A DNA stretch of 64,000 bases from Modestobacter versicolor (GCF_014195485.1 NZ_JACIBU010000001.1:1302001-1366000), one strand, 5' to 3'; shown: positions 7,320-16,001, counted from the first letter of the stretch. Notes: generated from the letters alone by a model not told the origin. Made by a program: numbers and translations.

Positions 7320-10061
7320 TCAGTGCGCGGCGGCGTCCCAGCTCGCGCCGAAGCCGACCGAGACCTCCAGCGGCACCGAGAGCTGGGCCGCACCGGCCAT
7401 CTCTCGGCGCACCAGCGCCTCGAGCACGTCGTGCTCACCGGCGGCGACCTCCAGCACGAGCTCGTCGTGCACCTGCAGCAGCATCCGCGAGCGCAGCCCC
7501 TCGGTCTGGATCGCCCGCTCCACGTTGAGCATCGCGACCTTGATGACGTCGGCGGCCGAGCCCTGGATCGGTGCGTTGAGCGCCATCCGCTCGGCCATCT
7601 GCCGCCGCTGCCCGTTGTCGCTGGTCAGGTCGGGCAGGTAGCGCCGCCGCCCCAGCGTCGTCTCGGTGTAGCCGGTCTGCCGGGCGTCGTCGACCACGCC
7701 GTCCAGGTAGTCACGGATGCCGCCGAAGCGCTCGAAGTAGGCGTGCATCTGCTCCCGGGCCTCCTCGACGGAGATGTTCAGCTGCCCCGACAGCCCGTAG
7801 GCGCTGAGCCCGTAGGCCAGCCCGTAGCTCATCGCCTTGATCCGGCGGCGCATCTCCGGGTCGACCTGCTCGATCGGGATGCCGAACGCGCGGGAGGCGA
7901 CGAAGGAGTGCAGGTCCTCCCCCGAGGTGAAGGCCTCGATCAGCCCGGCGTCCTCGGAGAGGTGGGCCATGATCCGCATCTCGATCTGGCTGTAGTCGGC
8001 GGTCATCAACGACTCGTAGCCGGCGCCGACGACGAACGCCTGCCGGATCCGGCGGCCCTCGGCGCTGCGGATCGGGATGTTCTGGAGGTTCGGGTCGGTC
8101 GAGCTCAGCCGCCCGGTGGCCGCGATCGTCTGCTGGTAGGTGGTGTGGATGCGCCCGCCGTCGTCGACCATCGGGATCAGGCCGTCGATGACCGTGCGCA
8201 GCCGGGTGACGTCGCGGTGCCGCAGCAGGTGCTCGAGGAACGGGTGCCCGGTCGAGGCCAGCAGCGAGGTCAGGGCGTCGGCGTCGGTGGTGTAGCCGCT
8301 CTTGATCTTCTTCGTCTTGGGCAGCCCGAGCTCGTCGAAGAGCACCGCCTGCAGCTGCTTGGGCGACCCGAGGTTGATCTCCTTGCCGATGACGGCGTAG
8401 GCCTCCTGGGCGGCGTCGGCGACCGCGGCGGCGAACTCGGTCTGCAGCTCGTGCAGGGAGTCCAGGTCGGCGGCGATCCCGCGGAACTCCATGCTGGCCA
8501 GCACCCGGGTCAGCGGCAGCTCGATGTCGCCGAGCAGGTGGTCGCCGCCGCGCTGGCCCAGCACCTGCTCGAGGGCGTCGGACAGGTCGTTGACCGCCAC
8601 GGCCTTGAGCACGTCGGCCTTGGCGGCCTCGCGGGCGACGTCGTCCTCGCTGGGGCCGAGCCCGTCGAGGGTGAGCTGCCCGTCGGTCTCCGCGGCGTCC
8701 TTGAGCTCGCGGCGCAGGTACCGCACGGCGAGGTCGCCGAGGTCGAAGCTGCGCTGCCCCGGGGTGGCCAGGTAGGCGGCGAGCGCGGTGTCGCTGGCCA
8801 CGCCTGCGAGGTCCCAGCCGCGGGCCCAGACCGCCAGCAGCGGGCCCTTGACGTCGTGCACGACCTTGGTGGTCGCCGGGTCGGCGAGCCACGCGGCCAG
8901 CGCCTGCTCGTCGGCGGTGTCCAGGGCCGGCCCGAGGTCGACGAAGGTGGCGTGGTCGTTGGCCGCGGCCAGCGCGACGCCGGTCAGCTCGCCGGTGCCC
9001 CTCCCCCAGGTGCCGCGGAACACGACGCCGGTGGCCCCGGTGGCGGCGTTGGCCTGCAGCCACCCGCCCAGCCCACCGGCCGGCACCTCGTCGACGGCGA
9101 CGTCGAAGCCGCCGTCCACCTCGGGCTCCGGCGCGGAGAGCGTGGCGAACAGCCGGTCGCGGAGCACCCGGAACTGCAGGTTGTCGAAGAGGGTGTGCAC
9201 CTCGTTGCGGTCCCAGGACTGGACGCCGAGGTCGGCCGGCCCGACCTCCAGCGGCACGGCCCGGTCCAGCTCGGTGAGCCGGCGGTTCTGCAGCACCGAG
9301 GACAGGTGCTCGCGCAGCTTCTCCCCGACCTTGCCCTTGACGGTGTCGACCTGGTCGACCAGCGCGTCGAGCGAGCCGTACTCGCGCACCCACTTGGCGG
9401 CGGTCTTCTCCCCGACGCTGGGGATGCTCGGCAGGTTGTCGCTGGGGTCGCCGCGCAGCGCCGCGAAGTCCGGGTACTGCGTCGGGGTCAGGCCGTACTT
9501 GGTCTCGACCTCCGCCGGGGTGAACCGGGTGAGGTCGGAGACGCCCTTGCGCGGGTAGAGCACGGTGACGTGGTCGTTGACCAGCTGCAGCGCGTCGCGG
9601 TCACCGGTGCAGATCAGCACGTCCATGCCCTGCTCGACCGCCTGCACGGTGAGCGTGGCGATGACGTCGTCGGCCTCGTAGTTCTCCGCGGTGATCACCG
9701 GCACGTGCAGCGCGCCGAGCACCTCCTGGATCAGGCTGACCTGCCCGCGGAAGTCCGTGGGGCTCTCCGAGCGGTTCGCCTTGTACTCGGCGTAGATCTC
9801 GCTGCGGAAGGTCTTCCGGCTGACGTCGAACGCCACCGCGAGGTGGCTGGGCTGCTCGTCGCGCAGCACGTTGATCAGCATCGACGTGAAGCCGTAGACG
9901 GCGTTCGTCGGCTGCCCGGTCGTGGTGGAGAAGTTCTCCACGGGCAGGGCGAAGAAGGCCCGGTAGGCCAGCGAGTGGCCGTCGAGCAGCAGCAGCCGCG
10001 GACGGGCGCCCGAGGGCACGGTGGCGGGAGCGGGCGCGGAGGTGCTGACCGGTGCGGACAT
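7320..10061 (-). CDS. polA: DNA polymerase I
   Basis: A 913-residue family A polymerase for Okazaki-fragment maturation and repair. Order: 5'-3' exonuclease (about 20-310; RLLLLDGHSLAYRAFFALP, LICTGDRDALQLV, LRGDPSDNLP), a degenerate 3'-5' exonuclease-like segment (about 330-520), then the polymerase (about 540-913). The polymerase shows motif A (DYSQIEMRIMAH), motif B (RRRIKAMSYGLAYGL) and motif C (QVHDELVLEV). The D-x-E carboxylates of a working proofreading site are absent, as reported for mycobacterial PolA. TAGGAT lies 8 nt before the ATG and no Shine-Dalgarno is seen, so a leaderless message is likely. Confidence 0.98.
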   Translation of the reverse strand: MSAPVSTSAPAPATVPSGARPRLLLLDGHSLAYRAFFALPVENFSTTTGQPTNAVYGFTSMLINVLRDEQPSHLAVAFDVSRKTFRSEIYAEYKANRSESPTDFRGQVSLIQEVLGALHVPVITAENYEADDVIATLTVQAVEQGMDVLICTGDRDALQLVNDHVTVLYPRKGVSDLTRFTPAEVETKYGLTPTQYPDFAALRGDPSDNLPSIPSVGEKTAAKWVREYGSLDALVDQVDTVKGKVGEKLREHLSSVLQNRRLTELDRAVPLEVGPADLGVQSWDRNEVHTLFDNLQFRVLRDRLFATLSAPEPEVDGGFDVAVDEVPAGGLGGWLQANAATGATGVVFRGTWGRGTGELTGVALAAANDHATFVDLGPALDTADEQALAAWLADPATTKVVHDVKGPLLAVWARGWDLAGVASDTALAAYLATPGQRSFDLGDLAVRYLRRELKDAAETDGQLTLDGLGPSEDDVAREAAKADVLKAVAVNDLSDALEQVLGQRGGDHLLGDIELPLTRVLASMEFRGIAADLDSLHELQTEFAAAVADAAQEAYAVIGKEINLGSPKQLQAVLFDELGLPKTKKIKSGYTTDADALTSLLASTGHPFLEHLLRHRDVTRLRTVIDGLIPMVDDGGRIHTTYQQTIAATGRLSSTDPNLQNIPIRSAEGRRIRQAFVVGAGYESLMTADYSQIEMRIMAHLSEDAGLIEAFTSGEDLHSFVASRAFGIPIEQVDPEMRRRIKAMSYGLAYGLSAYGLSGQLNISVEEAREQMHAYFERFGGIRDYLDGVVDDARQTGYTETTLGRRRYLPDLTSDNGQRRQMAERMALNAPIQGSAADVIKVAMLNVERAIQTEGLRSRMLLQVHDELVLEVAAGEHDVLEALVRREMAGAAQLSVPLEVSVGFGASWDAAAH

Positions 10062-10069
10062 CGCCTCAG

Positions 10070-10075
10070 ATCCTA
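10070..10075 (-). promoter_or_regulatory. -10 element, leaderless polA transcript
   Basis: TAGGAT on the minus strand, 8 nt before the polA ATG. No convincing -35. Confidence 0.45.
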
Positions 10076-10119
10076 GGTGCGGGCACCGACGGTCCCGACG
10101 GTGGAACCGGCCCCCTGGT

Positions 10120-10125
10120 TAACGT
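10120..10125 (+). promoter_or_regulatory. -10 element, leaderless thioesterase transcript
   Basis: TAACGT on the plus strand, 6 nt before the ATG at 10132. Together with the polA element it forms a compact divergent promoter region. Confidence 0.45.
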
Positions 10126-10131
10126 GCGGGC

Positions 10132-10551
10132 ATGACCACGCCCCGCCCCGACTGGCTCCCGCAGCACACCCAGGGCCCGCTGGACGACAAGCTCGGCATC
10201 CAGATCACCGACTTCGACCCCGAGCGGCTGGTCGCGACGATGCCGGTGGCCGGCAACGAGCAGCCCTTCGGCCTGCTGCACGGCGGGGCGACCTGCGCGC
10301 TGGCCGAGAGCATCGGCTCCTGGGCCGGGATGTTGCACGCCGGCCCGGGCGGGAACGTCGTCGGCATCGAGCTCAACGTCAGCTACCTGCGGGGCGCGAC
10401 GTCCGGGCTGGTGACGGCGGTCTGCACGCCGGTGCGCCGCGGGCGCACGCTGGCCACCTTCCTCATCCAGGTCAGCGACGACGCCGGCCGGCCCACCGCC
10501 AGCGCCCGGCTCACCGTGATGGTCCGCCCGGCCCGCCGGGCCGACGGCTGA
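10132..10551 (+). CDS. PaaI-family hotdog thioesterase
   Basis: A 139-residue single-hotdog acyl-CoA thioesterase of the PaaI/YbgC-like group. It hydrolyses acyl- or aroyl-CoA in the cytosol, usually as a tetramer. The active-site segment FGLLHGGATCALAESIGSWA (about residues 43-62) has the HGG turn and the acidic residue on the following helix. Further strands are NVVGIELNVSYLR and GRTLATFLIQVSD. It starts six nucleotides after a TAACGT hexamer, so the ATG at 10132 is favoured as a leaderless start. The physiological acyl-CoA is unknown. It is divergent from polA. Confidence 0.88.
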   Translation: MTTPRPDWLPQHTQGPLDDKLGIQITDFDPERLVATMPVAGNEQPFGLLHGGATCALAESIGSWAGMLHAGPGGNVVGIELNVSYLRGATSGLVTAVCTPVRRGRTLATFLIQVSDDAGRPTASARLTVMVRPARRADG

Positions 10552-10718
10552 ACAGCCTCGCCGTCCGCCGACCCGGTGAGCGGCCTGCCGGGGAGACGGC
10601 ACGGAGCGTGCCCGGGCCCTGACCGAACGTGTGGTGGCCCTGCCGGTCGTGTGCAACCGGTCCGAGCACATCGGCGTGTCGCAGAAGGGTCACAGTGCGT
10701 CCCAGCAGGTCGATCCGC

Positions 10719-10736
10719 GTAACACGGGTGGGTTAC
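10719..10736. promoter_or_regulatory. Inverted repeat in the liv promoter (possible operator)
   Basis: GTAAC-N8-GTTAC, centred just upstream of the liv start. Its right arm overlaps a TACTGT hexamer (10734-10739) that could be the -10, so a bound protein would cover the promoter. The AC-N9-AC spacing loosely resembles GlnR boxes; the regulator is a guess. Confidence 0.35.
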
Positions 10737-10768
10737 TGTCCCCGCTCAACCAACGGCTGGGAGGTCGA

Positions 10769-12142
10769 GTGACGCACGCGCCGCACCGCGCCCGAGGGCA
10801 CGGTGAACGCAGCTCCACCGGTGAGGTACCGGTGGGGCGACCAACGACCGGCGGGCGCCTGGAACGGTGGCGCACAGGGCGCCGACCGCTGGTCCTCGCG
10901 CTGCTCGTCGCTGCGTTCGCCATGGCCCTCGCCACGCTGATCCCGGGTGTGGCCAGCGCCGAGGGCGAACGCCTGGTCGGCACCCTGCAGACGAGCCGCA
11001 GCGGTCCCATCGAGGGCGTCGAGGTCACCGTCGAGTCGGCGGCCGGCGAGGAGGTCGACTCGGTCGAGACCGACGAGGACGGCCGCTTCGCCATCGACCT
11101 GCCCGGCCCGGGCCAGTACACGATCAGCCTGGACGAGGAGGCGCTGCCCGACGGCGTCGACCTGGGCACCGGGGGTGCCAGCCGCGACGTCACGGTCGAC
11201 ACCGGCCGCGCGCAGCCGGTCAACTTCGGCCTCGTCGACGGCAGCTCCAACGCCGGCGGCGGGTCGATCGAGGCCGTCCAGCTGCTGGTCGACGGCATCC
11301 GGTTCGGCCTGCTCATCGCCGTCTGCGCCGTCGGTCTCTCGCTGATCTTCGGCACCACCGGGCTCACCAACTTCGCCCACGGCGAGCTGGTCACCATCGG
11401 TGCGGTCATCGCCTGGTACGTCAACGTGCGCGGCGGCGTCCCGCTCATCCCGGCCACGATCATCGCGATGGTCGCCGGCGCCGCGGTCGGAGCGCTGAAC
11501 GAGCTGGCGATCTGGCGGCCGCTGCGCCGCCGGGGCACCGGCCTGGTCGCCGCGCTGGTGGTCTCCATCGGCCTGTCGATGCTGCTGCGCTACCTGGTCC
11601 AGATCGTCTACGGCGGGTTCTCCAACCCCTACGGCGACTACCAGAGCCAGCGGGCCGTCGACTACGGCGTCTTCACCATGACCAACCGGTCGCTGGCCTC
11701 GATCGTCATCTCGGTCGTCGTGCTGGTGCTGGTCGCGCTGATGCTGCAGAAGACCTCGATCGGCAAGGCGATGCGGGCGGTCTCGGACAACCGCGACCTG
11801 GCCGCCTCGTCGGGCATCGACGTCAACCGGGTCATCCTGGTCGTCTGGATGATGGGCGGGGCGCTGGCCACCCTCGGCGGTGTGCTGCTCGGCCTGTCCG
11901 ACCAGGTGCAGTGGGACATGGGCTTCCGCCTGCTGCTGCTGATGTTCGCCGGGGTCACCCTGGGCGGGCTCGGCACGGCGTACGGCGCCCTCATCGGCAG
12001 CCTCATCGTCGGTGTGTTCGTGCAGATGTCCACCCTCGTCATCCCCAGTGACGTGAAGTACGTCGGAGGGCTGCTCCTCTTGATCGTCATCCTCGTCGTG
12101 AAGCCCCAGGGGATCCTGGGCTCCCGGGCTCGGATCGGCTGA
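10769..12142 (+). CDS. livH: Branched-chain amino-acid-type ABC permease LivH with N-terminal extracytoplasmic domain
   Basis: A 457-residue inner-membrane permease. After an Arg-rich leader comes a hydrophobic segment (about 39-63) ending IPGVASAEG, like a signal peptide or anchor. A beta-rich domain follows (about 66-158; GPIEGVEVTVESAAGEEVDS, TDEDGRFAIDLPGPGQYTIS), resembling CnaB/carboxypeptidase-regulatory-like folds. A short Ser/Gly linker leads to the LivH core from about 167 (LIFGTTGLTNFAHGELVTIG, GVTLGGLGTAYGALIG). Ordinary LivH has only the core. GTG 10769 is chosen for the GGGAGG four bases upstream; TACTGT at 10734 is a candidate -10. First gene of livHMGF. Confidence 0.88.
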   Translation: MTHAPHRARGHGERSSTGEVPVGRPTTGGRLERWRTGRRPLVLALLVAAFAMALATLIPGVASAEGERLVGTLQTSRSGPIEGVEVTVESAAGEEVDSVETDEDGRFAIDLPGPGQYTISLDEEALPDGVDLGTGGASRDVTVDTGRAQPVNFGLVDGSSNAGGGSIEAVQLLVDGIRFGLLIAVCAVGLSLIFGTTGLTNFAHGELVTIGAVIAWYVNVRGGVPLIPATIIAMVAGAAVGALNELAIWRPLRRRGTGLVAALVVSIGLSMLLRYLVQIVYGGFSNPYGDYQSQRAVDYGVFTMTNRSLASIVISVVVLVLVALMLQKTSIGKAMRAVSDNRDLAASSGIDVNRVILVVWMMGGALATLGGVLLGLSDQVQWDMGFRLLLLMFAGVTLGGLGTAYGALIGSLIVGVFVQMSTLVIPSDVKYVGGLLLLIVILVVKPQGILGSRARIG

Positions 12143-12146
12143 CGCC

Positions 12147-13145
12147 ATGTCCGAACTCCTCGACGCGTTCCAGGTCGCCGGCAAGGCCTTCTTCGGCTTC
12201 CAGGCGATCTTCTTCGCCCTGCTCGCCATCGGCATCAACGTGCACTTCGGCTACACCGGTCTGCTGAACTTCGGGCAGATCGCGTTCGCCATGCTCGGTG
12301 GCTTCGGCATCGCCATCTCGGTGAGCCAGTGGGGCCTGCCGTTCTGGGTCGGCGTGCTCGTCGGCATCGGCGCGGCCGTGGTGCTGGCCCTGCTGCTCGG
12401 TCTGCCCACCCTGCGGCTGCGGGCCGACTACCTGGCCATCGTCACCATCGCGATGGCCGAGGGGCTGCGGTTGCTCTTCCGGTCGGTGGGCGCCACGCCC
12501 GTCACCGGTGGCACCCGCGGCCTGTCCGCCTTCAACGTCGACTTCATCTCCCTCGCCCCGTGGGACACCCAGCGGCGCTACAACATCCTGGGCACCTCGT
12601 GGAGCGGTGGCGAGCTGTGGGTCGCCCTCATCGGGTGGCTCGTGGTGACGCTGTTCAGCTTGCTGGTCTGGCAGCTCATGCGCAGCCCGTGGGGCCGCGT
12701 GGTCAAGGCCATCCGGGAGGACGAGGACGCCGTCCGCGCGCTGGGCAAGAACGTCTACGCCTACAAGATGCAGGCGCTGGTGCTCGGTGGCGTGATCGGC
12801 TCGTTCGGCGGCATGGTCTACGCGATCGGCACCGGCTCGGCGATCCCCGACCAGTACCAGAACGCCAACACGTTCCTGGCCTACGCCGCGCTCATCCTGG
12901 GCGGGGCGGCCCGGGTGCTCGGACCGGTCATCGGGTCGATGCTGCTGTTGTTCATCCTGCAGTTCGCCGACACCGGGCTCCGGGCGCTGATCTCCAACGG
13001 CGTCATCCCCGACACCCTGCTGACCTCCACCGACGTGGCGCAGATCCGCTTCGTCCTGGTCGGCATCGGGCTCATGCTGTTGCTGGTGTTCCGACCCCAG
13101 GGCATCTTCGGTGACCGACGAGAGGTGATGCTCGATGCCCGCTGA
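12147..13145 (+). CDS. livM: Branched-chain amino-acid-type ABC permease LivM
   Basis: A 332-residue second permease that pairs with LivH in the membrane to form the substrate channel. Multiple hydrophobic helices are present, with family segments NVHFGYTGLLNFGQIAFAML (about 30-50), LRLRADYLAIVTIAMAEGLR (about 91-110), the coupling-helix region GRVVKAIREDEDAVRALGKN, and a terminal VFRPQGIFGDRREV. It starts four nucleotides after livH and its last eleven bases overlap livG, so translation is probably coupled. Substrate is inferred only from family: branched-chain amino acids, other amino acids, or urea/amide-type solutes. Confidence 0.92.
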   Translation: MSELLDAFQVAGKAFFGFQAIFFALLAIGINVHFGYTGLLNFGQIAFAMLGGFGIAISVSQWGLPFWVGVLVGIGAAVVLALLLGLPTLRLRADYLAIVTIAMAEGLRLLFRSVGATPVTGGTRGLSAFNVDFISLAPWDTQRRYNILGTSWSGGELWVALIGWLVVTLFSLLVWQLMRSPWGRVVKAIREDEDAVRALGKNVYAYKMQALVLGGVIGSFGGMVYAIGTGSAIPDQYQNANTFLAYAALILGGAARVLGPVIGSMLLLFILQFADTGLRALISNGVIPDTLLTSTDVAQIRFVLVGIGLMLLLVFRPQGIFGDRREVMLDAR

Positions 13146-14184
13146 CCCCGGCTCGCACGGCGCCCACGCCGCACGCCCCGACGAGGTCCCCGCGGCCGCG
13201 AACGCCCCGACCCGCGAGTCCGCTGCCGGGCGCGTCCCGCAGCGGCTCGCCCAGGCCGCGCTCAAGGACCTCCCCTGGGAGGTCGGCGTCGCCAAGCCCG
13301 ACCCGGCGATCGTGGTCGACAAGGTCACCCGCACCTTCGGTGGCCTGACCGCGGTCTCGGTCGACCACCTGGAGGTCCAGCGCGGTGGCATCACCGGGCT
13401 GATCGGCCCCAACGGTGCCGGCAAGACGACGCTGTTCAACCTGCTCACCGGGTTCGACCAGCCCAACACCGGCACCTGGTCCTTCGACGGGCGCGACCTC
13501 GGCCGGCTGTCGCCGCACCAGGTGGCCCGGCTCGGCGTGGTGCGCACCTTCCAGCTCACCAAGGCGCTGTCCCGGCTCACCGTGCTGCAGAACATGCTGC
13601 TCGGTGCCCAGGGGCAGCGCGGCGAGAGCTTCCTCCGGGCCCTGGTGCCCGGCGGGTGGCGGGCGCAGGAGAAGGAGAACACCGAGCGGGCGATGGACCT
13701 GCTGCGGCGGTTCAAGCTGGACGCCAAGAAGGACGACTTCGCCGGGATCCTCTCCGGTGGTCAGCGCAAGCTGCTGGAGATGGCACGCGCGCTGATGAGC
13801 GACCCCAAGGTGGTCATGCTCGACGAGCCGATGGCCGGGGTGAACCCCGCGCTGACCCAGAGCCTGCTGGGCCACGTCAAGGACCTCCGCGAGGAGGGCA
13901 TGACGGTGATCTTCGTCGAGCACGACATGGACGTCGTCCGGGACATCAGCGACTGGGTGGTCGTCATGGCCGCCGGCAAGATCATCGCCGAGGGCCCGCC
14001 GGAGTCCATCTCGCAGAACAAGGCCGTCGTCGACGCCTACCTGGGCGCCCACCACGACGCCCCGCTGACGGTCGAGGAGGAGGACCGGGTGCTCGCCGAG
14101 GCCGAGGCCGAGGTCGCCCGCGAGCTCCACGGCGGTCAGCCGGGCACAGACGTGATCAGCGACGGTCCGGGAGGACGGCGATGA
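13135..14184 (+). CDS. livG: ABC transporter ATPase LivG with N-terminal extension
   Basis: A 349-residue cytoplasmic ATPase of the LivG type. Walker A GPNGAGKTT is at residues 91-99, LSGGQRKLLEMARALM is the signature, VVMLDEPMAGVNP is Walker B, and the switch His is in IFVEHDMDVV. About 57 Ala/Pro-rich residues precede the usual family start (IVVDKVTRTFGGLTAV) and look disordered. The C-terminal tail is Glu-rich. The ATG overlaps the livM stop by eleven nucleotides, and the next gene begins in an ATGA overlap. A shorter start would leave a gap after livM, so the long form is preferred. Confidence 0.92.
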   Translation: MPADPGSHGAHAARPDEVPAAANAPTRESAAGRVPQRLAQAALKDLPWEVGVAKPDPAIVVDKVTRTFGGLTAVSVDHLEVQRGGITGLIGPNGAGKTTLFNLLTGFDQPNTGTWSFDGRDLGRLSPHQVARLGVVRTFQLTKALSRLTVLQNMLLGAQGQRGESFLRALVPGGWRAQEKENTERAMDLLRRFKLDAKKDDFAGILSGGQRKLLEMARALMSDPKVVMLDEPMAGVNPALTQSLLGHVKDLREEGMTVIFVEHDMDVVRDISDWVVVMAAGKIIAEGPPESISQNKAVVDAYLGAHHDAPLTVEEEDRVLAEAEAEVARELHGGQPGTDVISDGPGGRR

Positions 14185-15032
14185 GTGATCCCCTGTTCGA
14201 GGTCGACGAGACCGGGGAGGACGTCACCCGCGCGCAGACGGTGAGCACCGGGGAGCTGTCCCCCGCCGAGAAGGCGGCCACCCGCGAGGAGCACGTCAAG
14301 CTCGCCGAGGGTGCGCTGGTGCGCGCCGACGACCTGGTCGCCGGCTACGTGCCGGGGGTCAACATCCTGCGGGGCTGCGACTTCTACCTTCAGGACGGCG
14401 AGCTCGTCGGCATCATCGGGCCCAACGGCGCCGGCAAGTCGACGCTGCTGAAGAGCCTGTTCGGGCTCATCCCGGTCCGCTCGGGCGCGGTCACCCTGCG
14501 CGGCGAGGACATCACCGGCGCCCCCGCGCACCGGCTGGTGTCGATGGGCGTCGGGTACGTCCCGCAGAACAACAACGTGTTCCCCTCGCTCACCATCGAG
14601 GAGAACATGCAGATGGGCGTGTACCTGCGGCCCAAGACGTTCAAGGACCGCTTCGACTACGTCATCGACCTGTTCCCGCTGCTCGGTGAGCGGCGCAAGG
14701 GCAAGGCCGGGGCGCTGTCCGGCGGCGAGCGGCAGATGGTCGCGATGGGCCGGGCGCTGATGATGGACCCGTCGGTGCTGCTGCTCGACGAGCCCTCGGC
14801 CGGTCTCTCCCCCGCCCTGCAGGACGAGGTGTTCATCCGCTGCCGGCGGATCAACGCCACCGGCGTCTCGATCATCATGGTCGAGCAGAACGCCCGCCGG
14901 TGCCTGCAGATCTGCGACCGCGGCTACGTGCTCGACCAGGGCCGCAACGCCTACACCGACACCGGCCAGTCGCTGATGAACGACCCGAAGGTCATCGAGC
15001 TCTACCTCGGGACGCTCGCCAAGGCGCAGTAG
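14181..15032 (+). CDS. livF: ABC transporter ATPase LivF
   Basis: A 283-residue partner ATPase. Walker A GPNGAGKST at about 80-88, signature LSGGERQMVAMGRALM, Walker B SVLLLDEPSAGLSP, and VEQNARRCLQICDRGYVLDQ with the LivF-typical VEQN replacing the switch His context. About 48 residues precede the usual start. The ATG overlaps the livG stop (ATGA). With LivG it forms the ATPase pair on LivH/LivM. The operon ends here: a palindromic repeat begins two bases after the stop codon and a strong hairpin follows. No binding-protein gene is in the operon; the nearest candidate is the opposite-strand gene at 16002-17339. Confidence 0.93.
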   Translation: MSDPLFEVDETGEDVTRAQTVSTGELSPAEKAATREEHVKLAEGALVRADDLVAGYVPGVNILRGCDFYLQDGELVGIIGPNGAGKSTLLKSLFGLIPVRSGAVTLRGEDITGAPAHRLVSMGVGYVPQNNNVFPSLTIEENMQMGVYLRPKTFKDRFDYVIDLFPLLGERRKGKAGALSGGERQMVAMGRALMMDPSVLLLDEPSAGLSPALQDEVFIRCRRINATGVSIIMVEQNARRCLQICDRGYVLDQGRNAYTDTGQSLMNDPKVIELYLGTLAKAQ

Positions 15033-15034
15033 AC

Positions 15035-15093
15035 GAAGGACCTCGCTGCCCCCCGAACCTCACGAGTTCGGCCCGGGCCCCTGCACCGAGGCC
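15035..15093 (+). repeat. 59-nt palindromic repeat, copy C
   Basis: Opens GAAGGACC two bases after the livF stop and closes GGCC. The variable stem is TCGC with CCGA (three of four pairs). The inner hairpin differs from other copies but stays palindromic (CCGAAC with GTTCGG). Confidence 0.85.
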
Positions 15094-15097
15094 GCGG

Positions 15098-15131
15098 ACG
15101 GCGCCGCTCCCCCACCCGGGGGCGGCGCCGT
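15098..15131 (+). terminator. livHMGF terminator hairpin
   Basis: ACGGCGCCG pairs with CGGCGCCGT, continued by CCCCC/GGGGG across a 2-nt bulge, then TTCG. It lies directly after repeat copy C and converges with the gene ending at 15149. Confidence 0.7.
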
Positions 15132-15148
15132 TCGCCGTTCCGGGCCGG

Positions 15149-15574
15149 TCAGCCCAGCACGGCCCAGGCGCTGGCCGCCACGTTGGCGGCGGCCGCGACC
15201 AGCCGCACCGTGTCGACGCGCAGCAGCGCCGCGTACGCGGCGGGGTCGAACCCCGCACCGAGCCGCCGGTGCTGCGGCACCGCCCCCCACGCCGTCACCG
15301 CCAGCACGACCGCCAGGCAGGCGGCGCTGCCCAGCACCGCGGCCGGGACGACGCCCGCCGGCCGGGCGAGGAGCAGCCAGCCGGTGGTGACCAGCTGACC
15401 GGCGAACAGCGGGCCCACGACGACGCTGATCCGCCTCGAGTGGCTCTGCTCGTAGCCGGCGAAGGCACTGGCCGGGACGGCGGTGAACTGCGGGTAGACC
15501 AGCGCCCGGACGGTGCCCTGGAAGCCCGCGTACCCGCCGACGAGCAGCAGGTGGGCCACCGCCACCGCGCTCAC
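15149..15574 (-). CDS. Small integral membrane protein (DUF1772-like)
   Basis: A 141-residue membrane protein with four hydrophobic segments (about 4-22, 48-68, 75-98, 118-140). Short loops include YPQFTAVPASAFAGYEQSHSRR and GFDPAAYAALLRVDTVR. The pattern of four helices with a conserved Y-x-x-x-H/R loop resembles anthrone-oxygenase/DUF1772-like proteins, but the match is by eye. The GTG start overlaps the stop of the upstream gene (GTGA), giving a two-gene unit. No catalytic residues can be assigned. Confidence 0.65.
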   Translation of the reverse strand: MSAVAVAHLLLVGGYAGFQGTVRALVYPQFTAVPASAFAGYEQSHSRRISVVVGPLFAGQLVTTGWLLLARPAGVVPAAVLGSAACLAVVLAVTAWGAVPQHRRLGAGFDPAAYAALLRVDTVRLVAAAANVAASAWAVLG

Positions 15575-15894
15575 GCGGAGGCGCTCTTCGGCCGCCTGCC
15601 GCGCCAGGCGAGGCTCTGCGCGTCGAGCCGGCGCAGCAGCGGGTCGCCCTCGGCCGCGATCTGCTCGGCGAGGGCCACCGCCGCGGCCAGCCGCTCGTCG
15701 TCCAGCTGGGCGAAGGCCGGCGAGCGCCGCCGGTCCAGCACGTCGTACCAGCGGCCCTGCACGGCGTGGTCGAGCACGATCCGGCCGAAGCAGTGGTCGG
15801 CGGTCACGACCCAGCGCTCGGCCCGCGCCCGGCGCGGCAGCTCGTCGAGCACCAGCTGCCGGTACCGGCTCAGCAGTCGTCCGCGGTCGTCCAC
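15571..15894 (-). CDS. Conserved small protein of unknown function
   Basis: A 107-residue cytosolic protein starting at GTG 15894 (VDDRGRLLSRYRQLVLDELP). It has a compact conserved-looking core WVVTADHCFGRIVLDHAVQG, then WYDVLD, then AAAVALAEQIAAEG, and ends in a basic RRPKSASA. It overlaps the downstream membrane protein by a GTGA, so the two are probably co-translated. A further ATG at 15921 is possible but reaches into the hairpin at 15921-15956. I do not recognise a named family. The Cys and His in TADHCFGR could be functional, which is speculation. Confidence 0.6.
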   Translation of the reverse strand: MDDRGRLLSRYRQLVLDELPRRARAERWVVTADHCFGRIVLDHAVQGRWYDVLDRRRSPAFAQLDDERLAAAVALAEQIAAEGDPLLRRLDAQSLAWRGRRPKSASA

Positions 15895-15920
15895 CCGACG
15901 AGTGTCTCCCCCGCGCAGCA

Positions 15921-15956
15921 CTGCGGCCCGGCACCCTGGTGGGTGCCGGGCCGCAG
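15921..15956 (-). terminator. Terminator of the binding-protein gene
   Basis: A perfect 16-bp stem (CTGCGGCCCGGCACCC with GGGTGCCGGGCCGCAG) with loop TGGT, 45 nt after the stop at 16002. It confirms that no further lobe-coding sequence of the binding protein follows. Confidence 0.85.
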
Positions 15957-16001
15957 CCTGGTGCTGGTGTCACATGCCGATCAGCCGATCAGCGGGAGGT
16001 G

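Noticed and set aside
7323-10076. 917-codon open frame opposite polA
   Set aside because: Mirror of polA codon bias in GC-rich DNA. The translation is low-complexity Gly/Val/Arg/His with no domain.
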